DNA of 55,931 nt from Lentilactobacillus rapi DSM 19907 = JCM 15042. Lineage in GTDB: Bacteria > Bacillota > Bacilli > Lactobacillales > Lactobacillaceae. The stretch covers positions 1-55,931 of the forward strand of contig NZ_AZEI01000016.1 of NCBI RefSeq assembly GCF_001436255.1, in the 5' to 3' direction. The notes below the pieces were generated by a model. It was not told where the DNA came from, did no database searches, and was given only the letters and a program-made list of their open reading frames with translations. The translations under genes and the position numbers were made by a program. Of this stretch, positions 1 to 8,989 are shown piece after piece; within the stretch, counting starts at the first letter, position 1; every line of letters begins with the position of its first letter.

Positions 1-48
1 GAAAACCTACATTTCTTTCTGCCGAAAACCTACATTTTTAAACTGCCC
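1..48. repeat. Two direct repeats of about 23 bp at the window edge
   Basis: The 14-mer GAAAACCTACATTT occurs at 1-14 and again at 24-37, and each copy is followed by a CTGCC tail, giving a period of about 23 bp. The window begins exactly at the first copy, so more copies may lie to the left. Such spaced direct repeats upstream of a gene can be regulator sites, but nothing here identifies the protein. They lie about 80 bp ahead of the XRE regulator gene. Confidence 0.5.
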
Positions 49-124
49 TTGACACCCAGCATAAGAAGTTGCCAACAACTGATACTTATAACAAGCCATT
101 AATGAAAATAAAGGAGTGAAAGTC

Positions 125-766
125 GTGGGTATTTCCACTAAATTAAAGCGACTACGAAAAAATAAGCAAATGACTCAGCAAGATGTGGCAGCATATCTCC
201 ACGTTTCTCGAAAAACTATCTCTGGTTGGGAGAATGAACGCAGTTATCCTGATGTTAGCATGCTCATCAAACTGAGCGATTTATTTGGAATATCAACAGA
301 TGATTTAATTCGGGATCCGAAAATGACTGTCGACGATCGAACCAAGAAACCAAGGTCTAGGAAAAGGCAAACGGTTTTCATCGCCACGTATCGTTTTAAC
401 ATCGTTCTATTAATTATCAGTTACCTACATATGTATGATTTGCCGGGCTTTCATTCAGCGATCACCACTTTGATTTTATTGATCAATGAACTTGCAGTAT
501 TTCTTTCTTACGAGAGTTGGGTAAATCTGAAACGGCGATTAACGTTGCTTGAAATTTTTGGCAGTTTCTTTATGTTGTTGGCTGTCAATATTGTCATTAA
601 TTTTTTGAGTTCTTCATGGAATTCTTCTATTGTTCAGTCAGGCACTTATGAAGCGTTAGGCATGATGATTGGCCGAGTTATATTGGATATGCTGCTGTCG
701 ATCAGTCTGATCATGGTGATTTTCTTCAGGCCAGCGAAAAAAAAGAAGTGGTGGCCAAGCATCTAG
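125..766 (+). CDS. XRE-family regulator with C-terminal membrane segments
   Basis: A protein of about 213 residues. The N-terminal 60 or so residues form a Cro/CI-type helix-turn-helix (KLKRLRKNKQMTQQDVA, then HVSRKTISGWE). A short basic linker with KKPRSRKRQ follows, then three or four hydrophobic segments, so the DNA-binding domain is probably tethered to the membrane. The GTG at 125 is chosen because AAGGAG at 111-116 is 8 nt upstream; the GTG at 116 overlaps that site. Membrane-linked XRE regulators are common in lactobacilli and often respond to envelope signals, but the target here is unknown. No partner gene is fused or overlapping. Confidence 0.8.
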   Translation: MGISTKLKRLRKNKQMTQQDVAAYLHVSRKTISGWENERSYPDVSMLIKLSDLFGISTDDLIRDPKMTVDDRTKKPRSRKRQTVFIATYRFNIVLLIISYLHMYDLPGFHSAITTLILLINELAVFLSYESWVNLKRRLTLLEIFGSFFMLLAVNIVINFLSSSWNSSIVQSGTYEALGMMIGRVILDMLLSISLIMVIFFRPAKKKKWWPSI

Positions 767-899
767 CTGTTTGCAAACTAAAGTTTCCGGTTTCCGTTCC
801 AAAAATTTACGCACTTTTTACAAATAATCTATCAGTTATTTACAACCAACCATTACTCTTAAGATGATTCATGAATGGTTATCAGGGACTATTTGAAAG

Positions 900-1013
900 A
901 TGGTGAAACTGATGTCAACGATGATTAACGAAATCAAGCATACCCCCAAGTTGGGTTGGGAAATTGCGTTCGCCGTATTGTTCATTATTGCCGTTCTGAT
1001 AAGCATTTCTTAG
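900..1013 (+). CDS. Possible 37-residue single-span membrane peptide
   Basis: An ATG at 900 opens 37 codons ending at TAG 1011-1013. The N-terminal half is mildly basic (EIKHTPKLGWE) and is followed by one clear hydrophobic helix (IAFAVLFIIAVLI). It ends 25 bp before the PAP2 phosphatase gene. The ribosome site is weak (GAAAG just ahead of the ATG; internal ATGs are alternatives). It may be a real small membrane protein, a remnant of a larger gene, or chance. No known family is recognised. Confidence 0.3.
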   Translation: MVKLMSTMINEIKHTPKLGWEIAFAVLFIIAVLISIS

Positions 1014-1038
1014 TTATTATATTTTGGGAGGTTTAGTC

Positions 1039-2805
1039 ATGATCACTAAACGGAAATCGGTTTTACAGACAGTCATTAAGAGTGCCTTTGTGTTCACTTT
1101 ATCAGGGGCAGCGTTATTTGGTGCAGAAACTAATACGCAGGCCAGTAGTTCTAATGATGATTCAAGCCTTGCAAAAACGTTAGCACCACAGGCCGCATCA
1201 TACGGGTACTTCGTTGATCAGTATCAGCAGAACATCAAAACGAACACGACACCGGAAACCAATCCGGCAATTGCGTTATTCAACAACACGTTCCTCAGTT
1301 ATTGGGATCCGACAACCAAGACTGCAAAGAATGCAGATCTCTTAAAAGAGAATCTTGATAAATCAGTCCAGATATCAAATGGGGCATCCCAAGCAGAGAT
1401 TGATCGTTCGTACCTCACGGATCGCCGCGATCTTCGCTATAATTTAATCAGTGGCTTTGGGCCATACGCCAACGCATTCATCAAGGATGCTGGTGCCCAA
1501 ACTGATTTTAATTCCGTTCCCGACGCCCCGCTCCCCGCGGACTCACCTTATAGTTCGATGAAGTGGGCGGATGAGAATTCTAAATTGGGTTCGGTGGTTA
1601 AATTAGTTGATACTGCCGAAGATTCCGACTGGTCCGGAACCGGAACCCCCAAGGCCTACATTCAATTTACCCGGCCTTATCGGCAAAGCAGCCAGGTCAA
1701 AGTTAATCCATACCTCGCAAACGTCATGGCCGCTGCCAAACAAAATGATTACGATTTCCCAAGCGGGCATACCACTGCCGCCTTTGAAACTGGGGAAACA
1801 TTGGCTTACACTTTCCCACAACGTTATCAGCAATTAATCACCCGTTCCTCAGAAGTCGGTTATGACCGAGTCCTCGCTGGCCGGCATTCACCATTGGCAG
1901 TTATGGGTGGTCGAGTTATCGGTACTGCAATGACCGCTGCAACCTTAAATGATCCAAACAATCAACAATTGGCTGACCAAGCTTACAAGGATGCACAGGC
2001 TGATTTGCCAAGTCAAAAAGATTCGAGTGCCGACGACACGTTTAGTGATTATCAAAAGAACCTTGAGGATTACACTTATCGGTTGACTTACGGCTTCTCT
2101 CCAATTGGCGACACCACTAAAGCAATGGTTGTGCCAAAGGGAGCTGAAGTTCTCCTCAAGACAAGATTGCCATACCTGTCAGACATCCAACGCCGGGAAG
2201 TTCTTTACACGACTGGCTTGCCATCCGGTTACCCTATGGGCGATGATACCGAAGGCTGGGGTCGTTTGAACCTCTTCAAGGCCGCTAATGGTTTTGGCGA
2301 ATTGCTCACCAACACGACGGTTAACATGGACGCCGCTAAGGGTGGCTTTGATGCCAACGATACTTGGAAGAACAATATTTCCGGTAAAGGTGGCTTGACT
2401 AAAGAAGGTTCCGGTTCATTGGCATTACTTGGCAAGAACAGTTATCAGGGTGGCACCACTGTTAAAGGCGGTTCACTGGTTGCTCAAAACGAAGCTGCTT
2501 TTGGTAATGGTAGCTTGAACCTAACTGATGGAACTGTTAAGTTGGATTCACGGGCTGTCACGGTTAAGGGCAATTACACCCAAGCAAACAAGGGAACGTT
2601 GAACTTGGCAGCTAATGACAAGGTTGCGATTTCTGGTTCTGCTAAGCTGGGTGGTAAATTAGTGCTGAGTTCAGCCAAGAATCTTAAGTCTGGAACGAAG
2701 ATCTTGTCATTTAAGAGTCACTCCGGCAAATTTGCCCACGTTCAAGGATTACCAAAGGGTTGGCACTTAGACTACACTAAGAAGTACGTGCAAGTGGTTA
2801 AATAA
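1039..2805 (+). CDS. Secreted PAP2/acid-phosphatase-like protein with beta-strand C-terminal repeat
   Basis: A protein of about 588 residues with a signal peptide (MITKRKSV, a hydrophobic core, then NTQAS). The ATG at 1039 follows GGGAGG at 1026-1031. PAP2 motifs are present: TRPYR near residue 209, PSGHT near residue 240, and a DRVLAGRHSPLA block near residue 276. The family motif is SRxxxxxHxxxD; here the residue four after the His is Ala (codon GCA) instead of Asp, and Ser is Asp, so activity is uncertain. Around residue 455 a Gly-rich stretch (GGLTKEGSGSLALLG) resembles the autotransporter-associated beta-strand repeat. There is no LPXTG. A phosphomonoesterase or lipid phosphatase acting outside the cell is the likely role. 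The next transcript starts at a separate promoter. Confidence 0.8.
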   Translation: MITKRKSVLQTVIKSAFVFTLSGAALFGAETNTQASSSNDDSSLAKTLAPQAASYGYFVDQYQQNIKTNTTPETNPAIALFNNTFLSYWDPTTKTAKNADLLKENLDKSVQISNGASQAEIDRSYLTDRRDLRYNLISGFGPYANAFIKDAGAQTDFNSVPDAPLPADSPYSSMKWADENSKLGSVVKLVDTAEDSDWSGTGTPKAYIQFTRPYRQSSQVKVNPYLANVMAAAKQNDYDFPSGHTTAAFETGETLAYTFPQRYQQLITRSSEVGYDRVLAGRHSPLAVMGGRVIGTAMTAATLNDPNNQQLADQAYKDAQADLPSQKDSSADDTFSDYQKNLEDYTYRLTYGFSPIGDTTKAMVVPKGAEVLLKTRLPYLSDIQRREVLYTTGLPSGYPMGDDTEGWGRLNLFKAANGFGELLTNTTVNMDAAKGGFDANDTWKNNISGKGGLTKEGSGSLALLGKNSYQGGTTVKGGSLVAQNEAAFGNGSLNLTDGTVKLDSRAVTVKGNYTQANKGTLNLAANDKVAISGSAKLGGKLVLSSAKNLKSGTKILSFKSHSGKFAHVQGLPKGWHLDYTKKYVQVVK

Positions 2806-2848
2806 ACAACCATTTGCCCACTTTTGCCAAATTATTTTCATAAATTGG

Positions 2849-2877
2849 TTGACATCTGGATGTAAAGGTAATAATAT
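2849..2877 (+). promoter_or_regulatory. Promoter of the brnQ T-box transcript
   Basis: TTGACA at 2849-2854, a 17-bp spacer, and TAATAT at 2872-2877, a near-consensus sigma-A promoter. The predicted transcript start, about 2884, is just upstream of the T-box leader. Confidence 0.8.
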
Positions 2878-2884
2878 TAGTCTC

Positions 2885-3183
2885 AATCAAAGAACATTAG
2901 AGTTTGCTAAGACAAGGAGAGTAATTTCTTAGGACTTTTTTCAGGGAGAATCGGGTAAGTGAGAACGATTCAAAAGCCTAAGCAATGAAAGTAGCCTTCG
3001 AGCGACAAATGCGAACAGTATTGTGAGTATTTGTTGGGAGCGCCCATTACAGCGCCAGTGTATCGCTGAATTTGATTTGGCCGTACATGGTGAGGTAGCA
3101 GTCGTGAGGCTGTTGCGAATTTGGGTGGTAACACGTGCAAACGTCCCTTGAAGTCATATCGATTTCAAGGGACGTTTTTTTGT
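2885..3183 (+). promoter_or_regulatory. T-box leader (branched-chain amino acid class) for brnQ
   Basis: The core T-box GGGTGGTAACACG lies at 3123-3135, just ahead of a factor-independent terminator, matching the family consensus AGGGUGGNACCGCG. Upstream, Stem I features are visible: GGAGAGTA near 2916, then GGGAGA and GTGAGAACG near 2945-2970. The likely specifier is GTA (Val), in the context GAAA-GTA-G-CC-TTCGAGC near 2986-3005; this reading is tentative because Stem I was folded by eye. Uncharged tRNA would stabilise the antiterminator and allow transcription of the carrier gene. Val, Leu or Ile control is usual for brnQ genes. Confidence 0.85.
3141..3183 (+). terminator. T-box regulated terminator
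   Basis: Perfect 12-bp arms ACGTCCCTTGAA (3141-3152) and its complement (3164-3175), followed by a run of seven T. It lies directly after the T-box sequence and is the attenuator of the brnQ leader. Confidence 0.9.
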
Positions 3184-3203
3184 ACAGAAAAGAGGGAATC
3201 TAA

Positions 3204-3260
3204 ATGAGAAAATTATTATTTGAAGCAAAATCGGGTGGGATTATCCGAGTCACCGAATAA
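3204..3260 (+). CDS. Possible 18-residue leader ORF between T-box terminator and brnQ
   Basis: An ATG at 3204 preceded by GAGGG (3192-3196) opens an 18-codon ORF, MRKLLFEAKSGGIIRVTE, ending at TAA 3258-3260. It lies downstream of the T-box attenuator and upstream of brnQ, and has paired Leu-Leu and Ile-Ile codons. A second translational control by leader peptide is conceivable but unproven; short ORFs of this size arise often by chance. Confidence 0.3.
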   Translation: MRKLLFEAKSGGIIRVTE

Positions 3261-3365
3261 CACAGGGGTTTCGATCATAAGGATCAGCCCTTTAGAACCC
3301 ATTTCGACACGGTTACCGGAAATTTCAATTATTTATTTTAGATGTATTTATAAGGAGCGGTCATT

Positions 3366-4748
3366 ATGGAAACAAAATCAAAGAAATTAACGTTTAAACA
3401 TTATCTGATTATTGGCTCAATGCTTTTTGGCATGTTCTTCGGAGCTGGTAACTTGATCTTTCCCATTCATTTAGGTCAACTGGCTGGAGCCCACTGGTTT
3501 AGTGCCGGCATTGGCTTCTTACTTACCGGGACCCTGTTACCTTTGTTAGCAATTATTGCGATTGCCGTTACCCACAGCAATGGTATTTACGACTTAGCCA
3601 AACCAATTGGCACCAAGTATGCGACCTTCTTCATGGTACTGGTTTGTGCCACTTTAGGACCGTTGTTTGCCACTCCACGGACAGCGACGACACCCTTTCA
3701 AATTGCCTTTTCAACTCATTTAGCCCCATCTCAACAGCCAATGTGGTTATTCATTTATTCACTGATCTTCTTCGGAATTACCTTCTGGGCATCCAGAAAG
3801 CCCTCAGGCATTTTAAATTCGATTGGTAAATTATTGAACCCAGCCTTTCTCGCATTATTAGCCATTATCTTTATCTTTGCATTCACTAACCCAATCAGTA
3901 AAGCTTCCACAGCACCAATTACGAGCAGTGCTTATCAAAATGGTTCTGTTTTAAATGGGTTCCTTCAAGGCTATAACACTATGGATTGTATTGCCGGTTT
4001 GCTCTTTGGAATTGCCATCATCACAGCGATCCGCAGTTTAGGTCAAACCAATGCCAAAGATATTTCCATGACGACGATTAAGTCAGGGGCGTTGGGAATT
4101 GGCTTGGAAGCCATCATTTATATCGGCTTGGTATGGTTGGGCGCAACCAGCCTTGGGTCATTTAAGACTTCTATCGATGGTGGGATTGCGTTTAACCAGA
4201 TCGCAAACCATTTCTTAGGAACCACTGGAGAAATCCTTTTGGCAATGATGGCAACCTTGACTTGTCTCACGACCGCTGTTGGGTTGTCGACATCATTTTC
4301 TGAAGCATTGCACCTCAAGTTCCCATCAATTTCATATCGAACTTGGTTAATGATTGCAACCGGCTTCTCATTTATCATTGCAAACTTTGGGCTGGATACC
4401 ATCATTGCATGGTCAACCCCAATGCTGATGTTCCTTTACCCACTGGCCATCACCCTGATTATCCTTGCAATCAGTTCACCATTGTTCAAGCATGACCGTC
4501 GCGTATACATCTGGACAACCATTTTCACTATCATTCCATCAATTCTTGACGCCATTGCTTCGGCACCAGCCATTATCTCTAAGTCAGCACTTGCTCAATC
4601 AATTCTCAAGTTAGATAACTTTTTACCAGGGGCATCCCTTGGAATGGATTGGTTATTGCCAGCCGCAATTGGCTTGATCCTTGGCTTGGCCATTCACTTC
4701 ATCAGTGAATTAATGGGCGAAAAAAGTACCCAACAAAGTTTAGATTAA
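3366..4748 (+). CDS. brnQ: Branched-chain amino acid carrier, BrnQ/LIVCS family
   Basis: A 460-residue membrane protein with about 12 hydrophobic segments. The start matches the LIVCS family (LIIGSMLFGMFFGAGNLIFP, then a Gly-rich helix), and length is typical. The family imports Leu, Ile and Val coupled to Na+ or H+ across the cytoplasmic membrane. The ATG at 3366 follows AAGGAG with normal spacing. Transcription is under the T-box leader just upstream, so expression should rise when a branched-chain tRNA is uncharged. No terminator is evident before the antiporter gene 69 bp downstream, so partial read-through is possible. Confidence 0.92.
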   Translation: METKSKKLTFKHYLIIGSMLFGMFFGAGNLIFPIHLGQLAGAHWFSAGIGFLLTGTLLPLLAIIAIAVTHSNGIYDLAKPIGTKYATFFMVLVCATLGPLFATPRTATTPFQIAFSTHLAPSQQPMWLFIYSLIFFGITFWASRKPSGILNSIGKLLNPAFLALLAIIFIFAFTNPISKASTAPITSSAYQNGSVLNGFLQGYNTMDCIAGLLFGIAIITAIRSLGQTNAKDISMTTIKSGALGIGLEAIIYIGLVWLGATSLGSFKTSIDGGIAFNQIANHFLGTTGEILLAMMATLTCLTTAVGLSTSFSEALHLKFPSISYRTWLMIATGFSFIIANFGLDTIIAWSTPMLMFLYPLAITLIILAISSPLFKHDRRVYIWTTIFTIIPSILDAIASAPAIISKSALAQSILKLDNFLPGASLGMDWLLPAAIGLILGLAIHFISELMGEKSTQQSLD

Positions 4749-4817
4749 AGCCGTCAACACATAGAAAACCAGTATAATAGAGAAAACACATAATCTTAGA
4801 AGAAAGGAAGTCATTGT

Positions 4818-6038
4818 ATGGCCTTTATCGGTGCGCTCTGCTTACTGCTGGTGCTCACCACGTTGGCAGGACATTTATCAAATCGAATCGGGGTTCCATC
4901 GGTTATTGGCCAAATTGTCGTTGGAATCGTCGTCGGTCCAGCCATGTTGAACTGGATTCACTTGGATAGCATGTTGAACATGTTTTCTCAGATTGGCGTG
5001 ATTATCCTCATGTTCATTGGCGGCTTGGAAAGTAACTTGAAGCTGCTGCGTAAATATTTGCGCCCAGCCGTGATCGTTGCCATCGTTGGGGTCATCTTCC
5101 CGGTTGTGATGATTGGCGGCGCCACGTTGGCGTTCTCGTTTTCACCACTAGAGGCAGCCTTTATTGGCGTTGTCTTCAGCGCCACATCAGTTTCGATTTC
5201 CGTTGAAGTATTGCGGGACTACAAAGCACTGGATACCAAAGAAGGTGCCACAATTTTGGGAGCGGCGGTCGCTGATGACATTATCGGGGTTATCCTGTTG
5301 TCGATCATGATCAGCATCATGGGAACTGAGGGTGTTAAAACCAGTGGTTCCTCAACCAACATTGCTTTGATCTTTCTTGAACAAGTTATCTTCTTTGGTG
5401 GGACTTATCTCATGGTTCGCTGGATTGTTCCCTATCTCATGCAAATTGGCGAGCGCCTGTTGATGACCAATAGTGTGACGATCACTTCGATGGTGATTTG
5501 TTTAGGGATGGCTTGGGCTGCGGATGCTGCTGGCTTGAGCGGTGCAGTTGGCGCGTTCTTTGCCGGCATTGCCGTGGCTCACACGCCATACCGGGATACG
5601 ATTGAAGTTCATATGGAGCCGATCGGTTACGCCGTGTTTGTCCCACTGTTCTTTGTCAGCATCGGCCTGAACATGTCATTTGCCCACCTTGGCAATTCGA
5701 TCTTCTTTGTCCTAATTTTGACCTTCCTGGCCTGCATCAGTAAGCTGTTTGGTTGTGGATTGGGTGCGTTAATGAACGGCTTCAATATCCATAGCAGCTA
5801 CATGATTGGTTCGGGGATGATTTCCCGTGGTGAAATGGGTTTGATTACCGCCCAAATCGGGTTTTCATCAGGGCTGCTGTCGGGTTCATACTATTCTGAT
5901 TTAATCCTAGTCATTATTTTGTCAACGATTATTGCCCCATTCCTATTGAAGCACGCAATTCATCATTTGCCAGCTGATGATAGAGCTGATCTTCCCGTGG
6001 ACGTTGGTGAAGGGATTGCCGAGAATGGGCATTCTTAA
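4818..6038 (+). CDS. CPA2-family cation/proton antiporter (NapA/Kef-type)
   Basis: A 406-residue protein, nearly all membrane segments, without a C-terminal RCK/TrkA domain. Features of the CPA2 family are the N-terminal GHLSNRIGVPSVIGQIVVG and the paired acidic residues in AAVADDIIGV (near residue 150), which bind the cation and proton. It probably exchanges Na+ or K+ for H+ for pH and salt homeostasis. The ATG at 4818 follows AAAGGAAG. A TATAAT at 4773-4778 may give it its own promoter, though no good -35 is seen. A strong terminator follows. Confidence 0.88.
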   Translation: MAFIGALCLLLVLTTLAGHLSNRIGVPSVIGQIVVGIVVGPAMLNWIHLDSMLNMFSQIGVIILMFIGGLESNLKLLRKYLRPAVIVAIVGVIFPVVMIGGATLAFSFSPLEAAFIGVVFSATSVSISVEVLRDYKALDTKEGATILGAAVADDIIGVILLSIMISIMGTEGVKTSGSSTNIALIFLEQVIFFGGTYLMVRWIVPYLMQIGERLLMTNSVTITSMVICLGMAWAADAAGLSGAVGAFFAGIAVAHTPYRDTIEVHMEPIGYAVFVPLFFVSIGLNMSFAHLGNSIFFVLILTFLACISKLFGCGLGALMNGFNIHSSYMIGSGMISRGEMGLITAQIGFSSGLLSGSYYSDLILVIILSTIIAPFLLKHAIHHLPADDRADLPVDVGEGIAENGHS

Positions 6039-6060
6039 TTGAAGAATTTATCCGTAAATT

Positions 6061-6098
6061 AAACGATTATTCCAAAAAATAAGGAATGATCGTTTTTT
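6061..6098 (+). terminator. Terminator after antiporter gene
   Basis: A 13-bp stem AAACGATTATTCC (6061-6073) pairs with 6083-6095 with one G-T wobble, followed by a run of T to 6098. Confidence 0.85.
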
Positions 6099-6248
6099 CT
6101 TTATCAGAAGGGAATCTGACGGCCATTATTGATATCTTGAGAGTTATATTTATTGAAATACCCTCCCACAAATTAGCCAATTAGTGTCATAATGACCTCA
6201 TAGGGGAATATCTATCATCCTTTGTTTATAGAATCAGGGGGAAAAACA

Positions 6249-8876
6249 ATGAAAATATGTAATGATCAAAGCAAGAAATGGCGCAAGCTCTTTGTGACTG
6301 GTGTATTCAGTTTGATCGCCCTTGCAGCTGTTCTGCTTGGCTGCTTAAAGGTGGTTAATGCTGCGGATGAACCTACATATCCGCCAGTGTCCGCCTCTGA
6401 GCTGCAGTATAGCTCAAACTTTCAAAAGGGTGACGAGCTAACAACTGGTAACAGTGCGCAATTCAAGGTTAATTTCAATGCACCAGGCAGTTCTCAGGAA
6501 AGAGTTCATGAAGGCGATGTCTTCACGATTAACCTGGATCAGGATGTTTTGGAAAAAGTCACGATGGATTTATCAAGCACGACAAGTTCAGTCGATCCCA
6601 ACAAAGATTTCAACTTGGTTGTGAATGGTGGAACGATCACTGTCACCGCTAAACGGGATTTGCCAGATGTGCAACAATTATCCATTGTGGTGTCAGGAAC
6701 GATTAAGAGTGGGCTGGGAATGACTAAGCAGTTGGTTAATGTCAAAACTTCCTTTACGCCAGACGGTCAGGCTAAAATTGATTTTCCTGATTCATCGATC
6801 CTGGTTACGAGTGGGAAATCAGATGGCGGGGGCACTACCCCGTCTGACACACCAGATCAAATCTCTCACGCAGTTTTTGGCGGCTTTGGTGGCTTTCCAG
6901 ATAACGCCGCTGATAAGGTCGAAAAAAACTATACTGATAACTATGTTGGGCGGACGGAAGCAACTGGTAGTGCGTTAGCTCAGCTGTATTATCAACATAC
7001 CCAGGATGCCATGAGTGCTTTTGGAATGATTAAGCTGCCAGTGCAGGCAGCGATGCCAAAGAGCGTTACTTGGACACTTGAACCAACGGATGGTCATACG
7101 ATTGATATGGATTCCGTTGTTCCATGGGTCGATTCTTATGGGACTGGCGGTCTGTACCACGGCGTGAATTATGATGTGATGACCCCCGGCACATATAGTT
7201 TAACGAGAACGCCGGATGGTAAGGGCGTTGTCTTCAAGTGTTCGACGGAAGCCATGCATCCTGGCTGGTCGATTGATTTGACATTTTACACGCCGACAAC
7301 TCCTTGGCGGGCAAATGTAAAGGGAACTGGAGCGGCTGATTATGTCCAGATGCAAACGAGTTTGCAGTATGTTGATCAAAGCGGTGCCACTCAAAGTGCC
7401 GGTTCGCACTCGGTTCAAATGCGCTATGTGAATCCAGATCAGACCGGGTACACTCCGACATTGGATCTGCGGACAAAAACGGCAGATCTTAGTAAGGCAC
7501 TTGATTCTGACTTTAACTTCGTGTTAGGAACCGTTACCTCGCCGGAATTTGTGAAACAATTCGTTGAAGATGCTCACGATCCAGCCAATCCATTAGTTGG
7601 TGACGAAACTATTGCCGCAGGGTACACGTTTACCGCAAAGTATGATGGAAATGTGTTTGATCCCGCCCATCCGGTTGATGGTACGTATACACTGGAGATC
7701 ACGGCCAAAAACGCCCAGGGTAATGAAACAACTAAGAAAACAACTTTTGTAGTCAAGAACTCTCAGGTTGTCCCACTGCCTGACAGTGCGGCCAACATTG
7801 TGATTCACTATGTCGATGTAGCAGATCCGACCCATACGATGAGAACAATTGAAGTTCCTGGTTACAATCATAAAGTTGGCGATCCGATTACAACGGTGAC
7901 CCCTTCTCAAGGTGGGTTGAATCTGCAACTTTGGATTAATGAAAACATGCCGAATAGTTATCATACTGCAACTGCCAGTGAACTTAAGAGTGGGCAAGTG
8001 CAAACCCCATTGCCAACGACTTGGCCGGCTAAACAAGCCTCAATCATTTATTACATTGCTAAGGACGGGACGGTTCCAAATGGTGGCGGTGGCACAACCC
8101 CAACGCAGCCGGTTACACCAGCAACTCCAAGTACGCCAACAACGCCAACGGTTACGACCCCGACGACTGCAGCAGAACCAAGTGTGGTTGCCAAGAAAGG
8201 TGAAGCTGTCTATGCTTTGAAGAAGGTTTATCTCTACAAGAATAATACCTTTGTCAAGAAAGATCGCCAGGCTGGCTATGTAAGTAAGCCGCGGGTTTAC
8301 CGACCGATGTTTGTGGTAATAGGTTACAGTCATTCCAAGAATGGTTATCTGCGATATAAGGTTCGCGATGTCAACCACTTAACCAAGAATAAGGGTAAAA
8401 CCGGGTACCTCACTGCAAATTGGAACTATGTTCGCCCAGTATACTATCAGAGCAAACACAAAACATTGACGGTGATTAATCCACGTGGTGTGAATGCATA
8501 CAAGAAAGCAAACCTGACTAGCAAAGTTCGCAATTACAAACAAGGGGCAGTACTTCATGTCACCAAGTTTGTTCACCATAATTTAACGACTCGTTATGTT
8601 TTGAGTAACGGAAACTACATTACTGGAAACCGCAAACTTGTTAAGATGGGCAAACAAAAGATGCCCCGTTATGTCAAAGTGAAGCAGAATATCAACCGTT
8701 ACAAGACGGTGAACTTAACTAAGCGTAATAAGCACATCAAGAAGGGTACCAAGATTCGAATTAAGAATTACGATTATTCTCAAGCTAATAGTGTTACCAA
8801 ACACGGTGCATTACGGTATCGAATTGCCGGGGGTTATATTACTGGGAATTCGAAGTATGTGAAAGTTTATGATTAA
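6249..8876 (+). CDS. Secreted surface protein with DUF5776/SLAP-like C-terminal domain (first of three)
   Basis: About 875 residues. The ATG at 6249 follows CAGGGGG; a TTG at 6222 in the same frame has no ribosome site. The signal peptide spans residues 1-38 (cleavage near VNA-ADEP). Residues 40-200 look like an adhesin-type beta-sandwich module (FKVNFNAP, GDVFTINLD), followed by a second extended module, a MucBP-like strand around residue 515 (IVIHYVDVADP) and a Pro/Thr linker (residues 620-645). Residues 648-875 are Lys/Arg/Tyr-rich and contain three related repeats, each ending in a YITGN-like strand (YLTAN, YITGN, YITGN). I read this as DUF5776, resembling SLAP cell-wall binding. With no LPXTG or membrane anchor, non-covalent wall attachment is inferred. 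The ligand is unknown. Confidence 0.85.
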   Translation: MKICNDQSKKWRKLFVTGVFSLIALAAVLLGCLKVVNAADEPTYPPVSASELQYSSNFQKGDELTTGNSAQFKVNFNAPGSSQERVHEGDVFTINLDQDVLEKVTMDLSSTTSSVDPNKDFNLVVNGGTITVTAKRDLPDVQQLSIVVSGTIKSGLGMTKQLVNVKTSFTPDGQAKIDFPDSSILVTSGKSDGGGTTPSDTPDQISHAVFGGFGGFPDNAADKVEKNYTDNYVGRTEATGSALAQLYYQHTQDAMSAFGMIKLPVQAAMPKSVTWTLEPTDGHTIDMDSVVPWVDSYGTGGLYHGVNYDVMTPGTYSLTRTPDGKGVVFKCSTEAMHPGWSIDLTFYTPTTPWRANVKGTGAADYVQMQTSLQYVDQSGATQSAGSHSVQMRYVNPDQTGYTPTLDLRTKTADLSKALDSDFNFVLGTVTSPEFVKQFVEDAHDPANPLVGDETIAAGYTFTAKYDGNVFDPAHPVDGTYTLEITAKNAQGNETTKKTTFVVKNSQVVPLPDSAANIVIHYVDVADPTHTMRTIEVPGYNHKVGDPITTVTPSQGGLNLQLWINENMPNSYHTATASELKSGQVQTPLPTTWPAKQASIIYYIAKDGTVPNGGGGTTPTQPVTPATPSTPTTPTVTTPTTAAEPSVVAKKGEAVYALKKVYLYKNNTFVKKDRQAGYVSKPRVYRPMFVVIGYSHSKNGYLRYKVRDVNHLTKNKGKTGYLTANWNYVRPVYYQSKHKTLTVINPRGVNAYKKANLTSKVRNYKQGAVLHVTKFVHHNLTTRYVLSNGNYITGNRKLVKMGKQKMPRYVKVKQNINRYKTVNLTKRNKHIKKGTKIRIKNYDYSQANSVTKHGALRYRIAGGYITGNSKYVKVYD

Positions 8877-8885
8877 TATTGACAA

Positions 8886-8921
8886 AAGCTCTGGCAAAAA
8901 CTTGCTGGGGCTTCTGTTTTT
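8886..8921 (+). terminator. Terminator after first surface protein gene
   Basis: A 12-bp stem with G-T wobbles: AAGCTCTGGCAA (8886-8897) against TTGCTGGGGCTT (8902-8913), then CTGTTTTT. Confidence 0.75.
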
Positions 8922-8960
8922 GTAGAAGTAATTCCATTTACTTATATATAGTTAGCAGGG

Positions 8961-8989
8961 TTGACTATATTTAATAACAGTTATATTAT
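8961..8989 (+). promoter_or_regulatory. Promoter of the 1377-residue surface protein gene
   Basis: TTGACT at 8961-8966, a 17-bp spacer, and TATTAT at 8984-8989. The -10 lies in the string AGTTATATTAT, which recurs ahead of the other two surface protein genes. A palindrome GTCGATCGAC at 9009-9018 lies in the untranslated leader. Confidence 0.6.

Noticed and set aside
7593-8036. Minus-strand frames of 100-150 codons inside the surface protein genes and adhesin
   Set aside because: They are opposite to strongly coding repeats, lack ribosome sites and recur only because the coding repeats recur.
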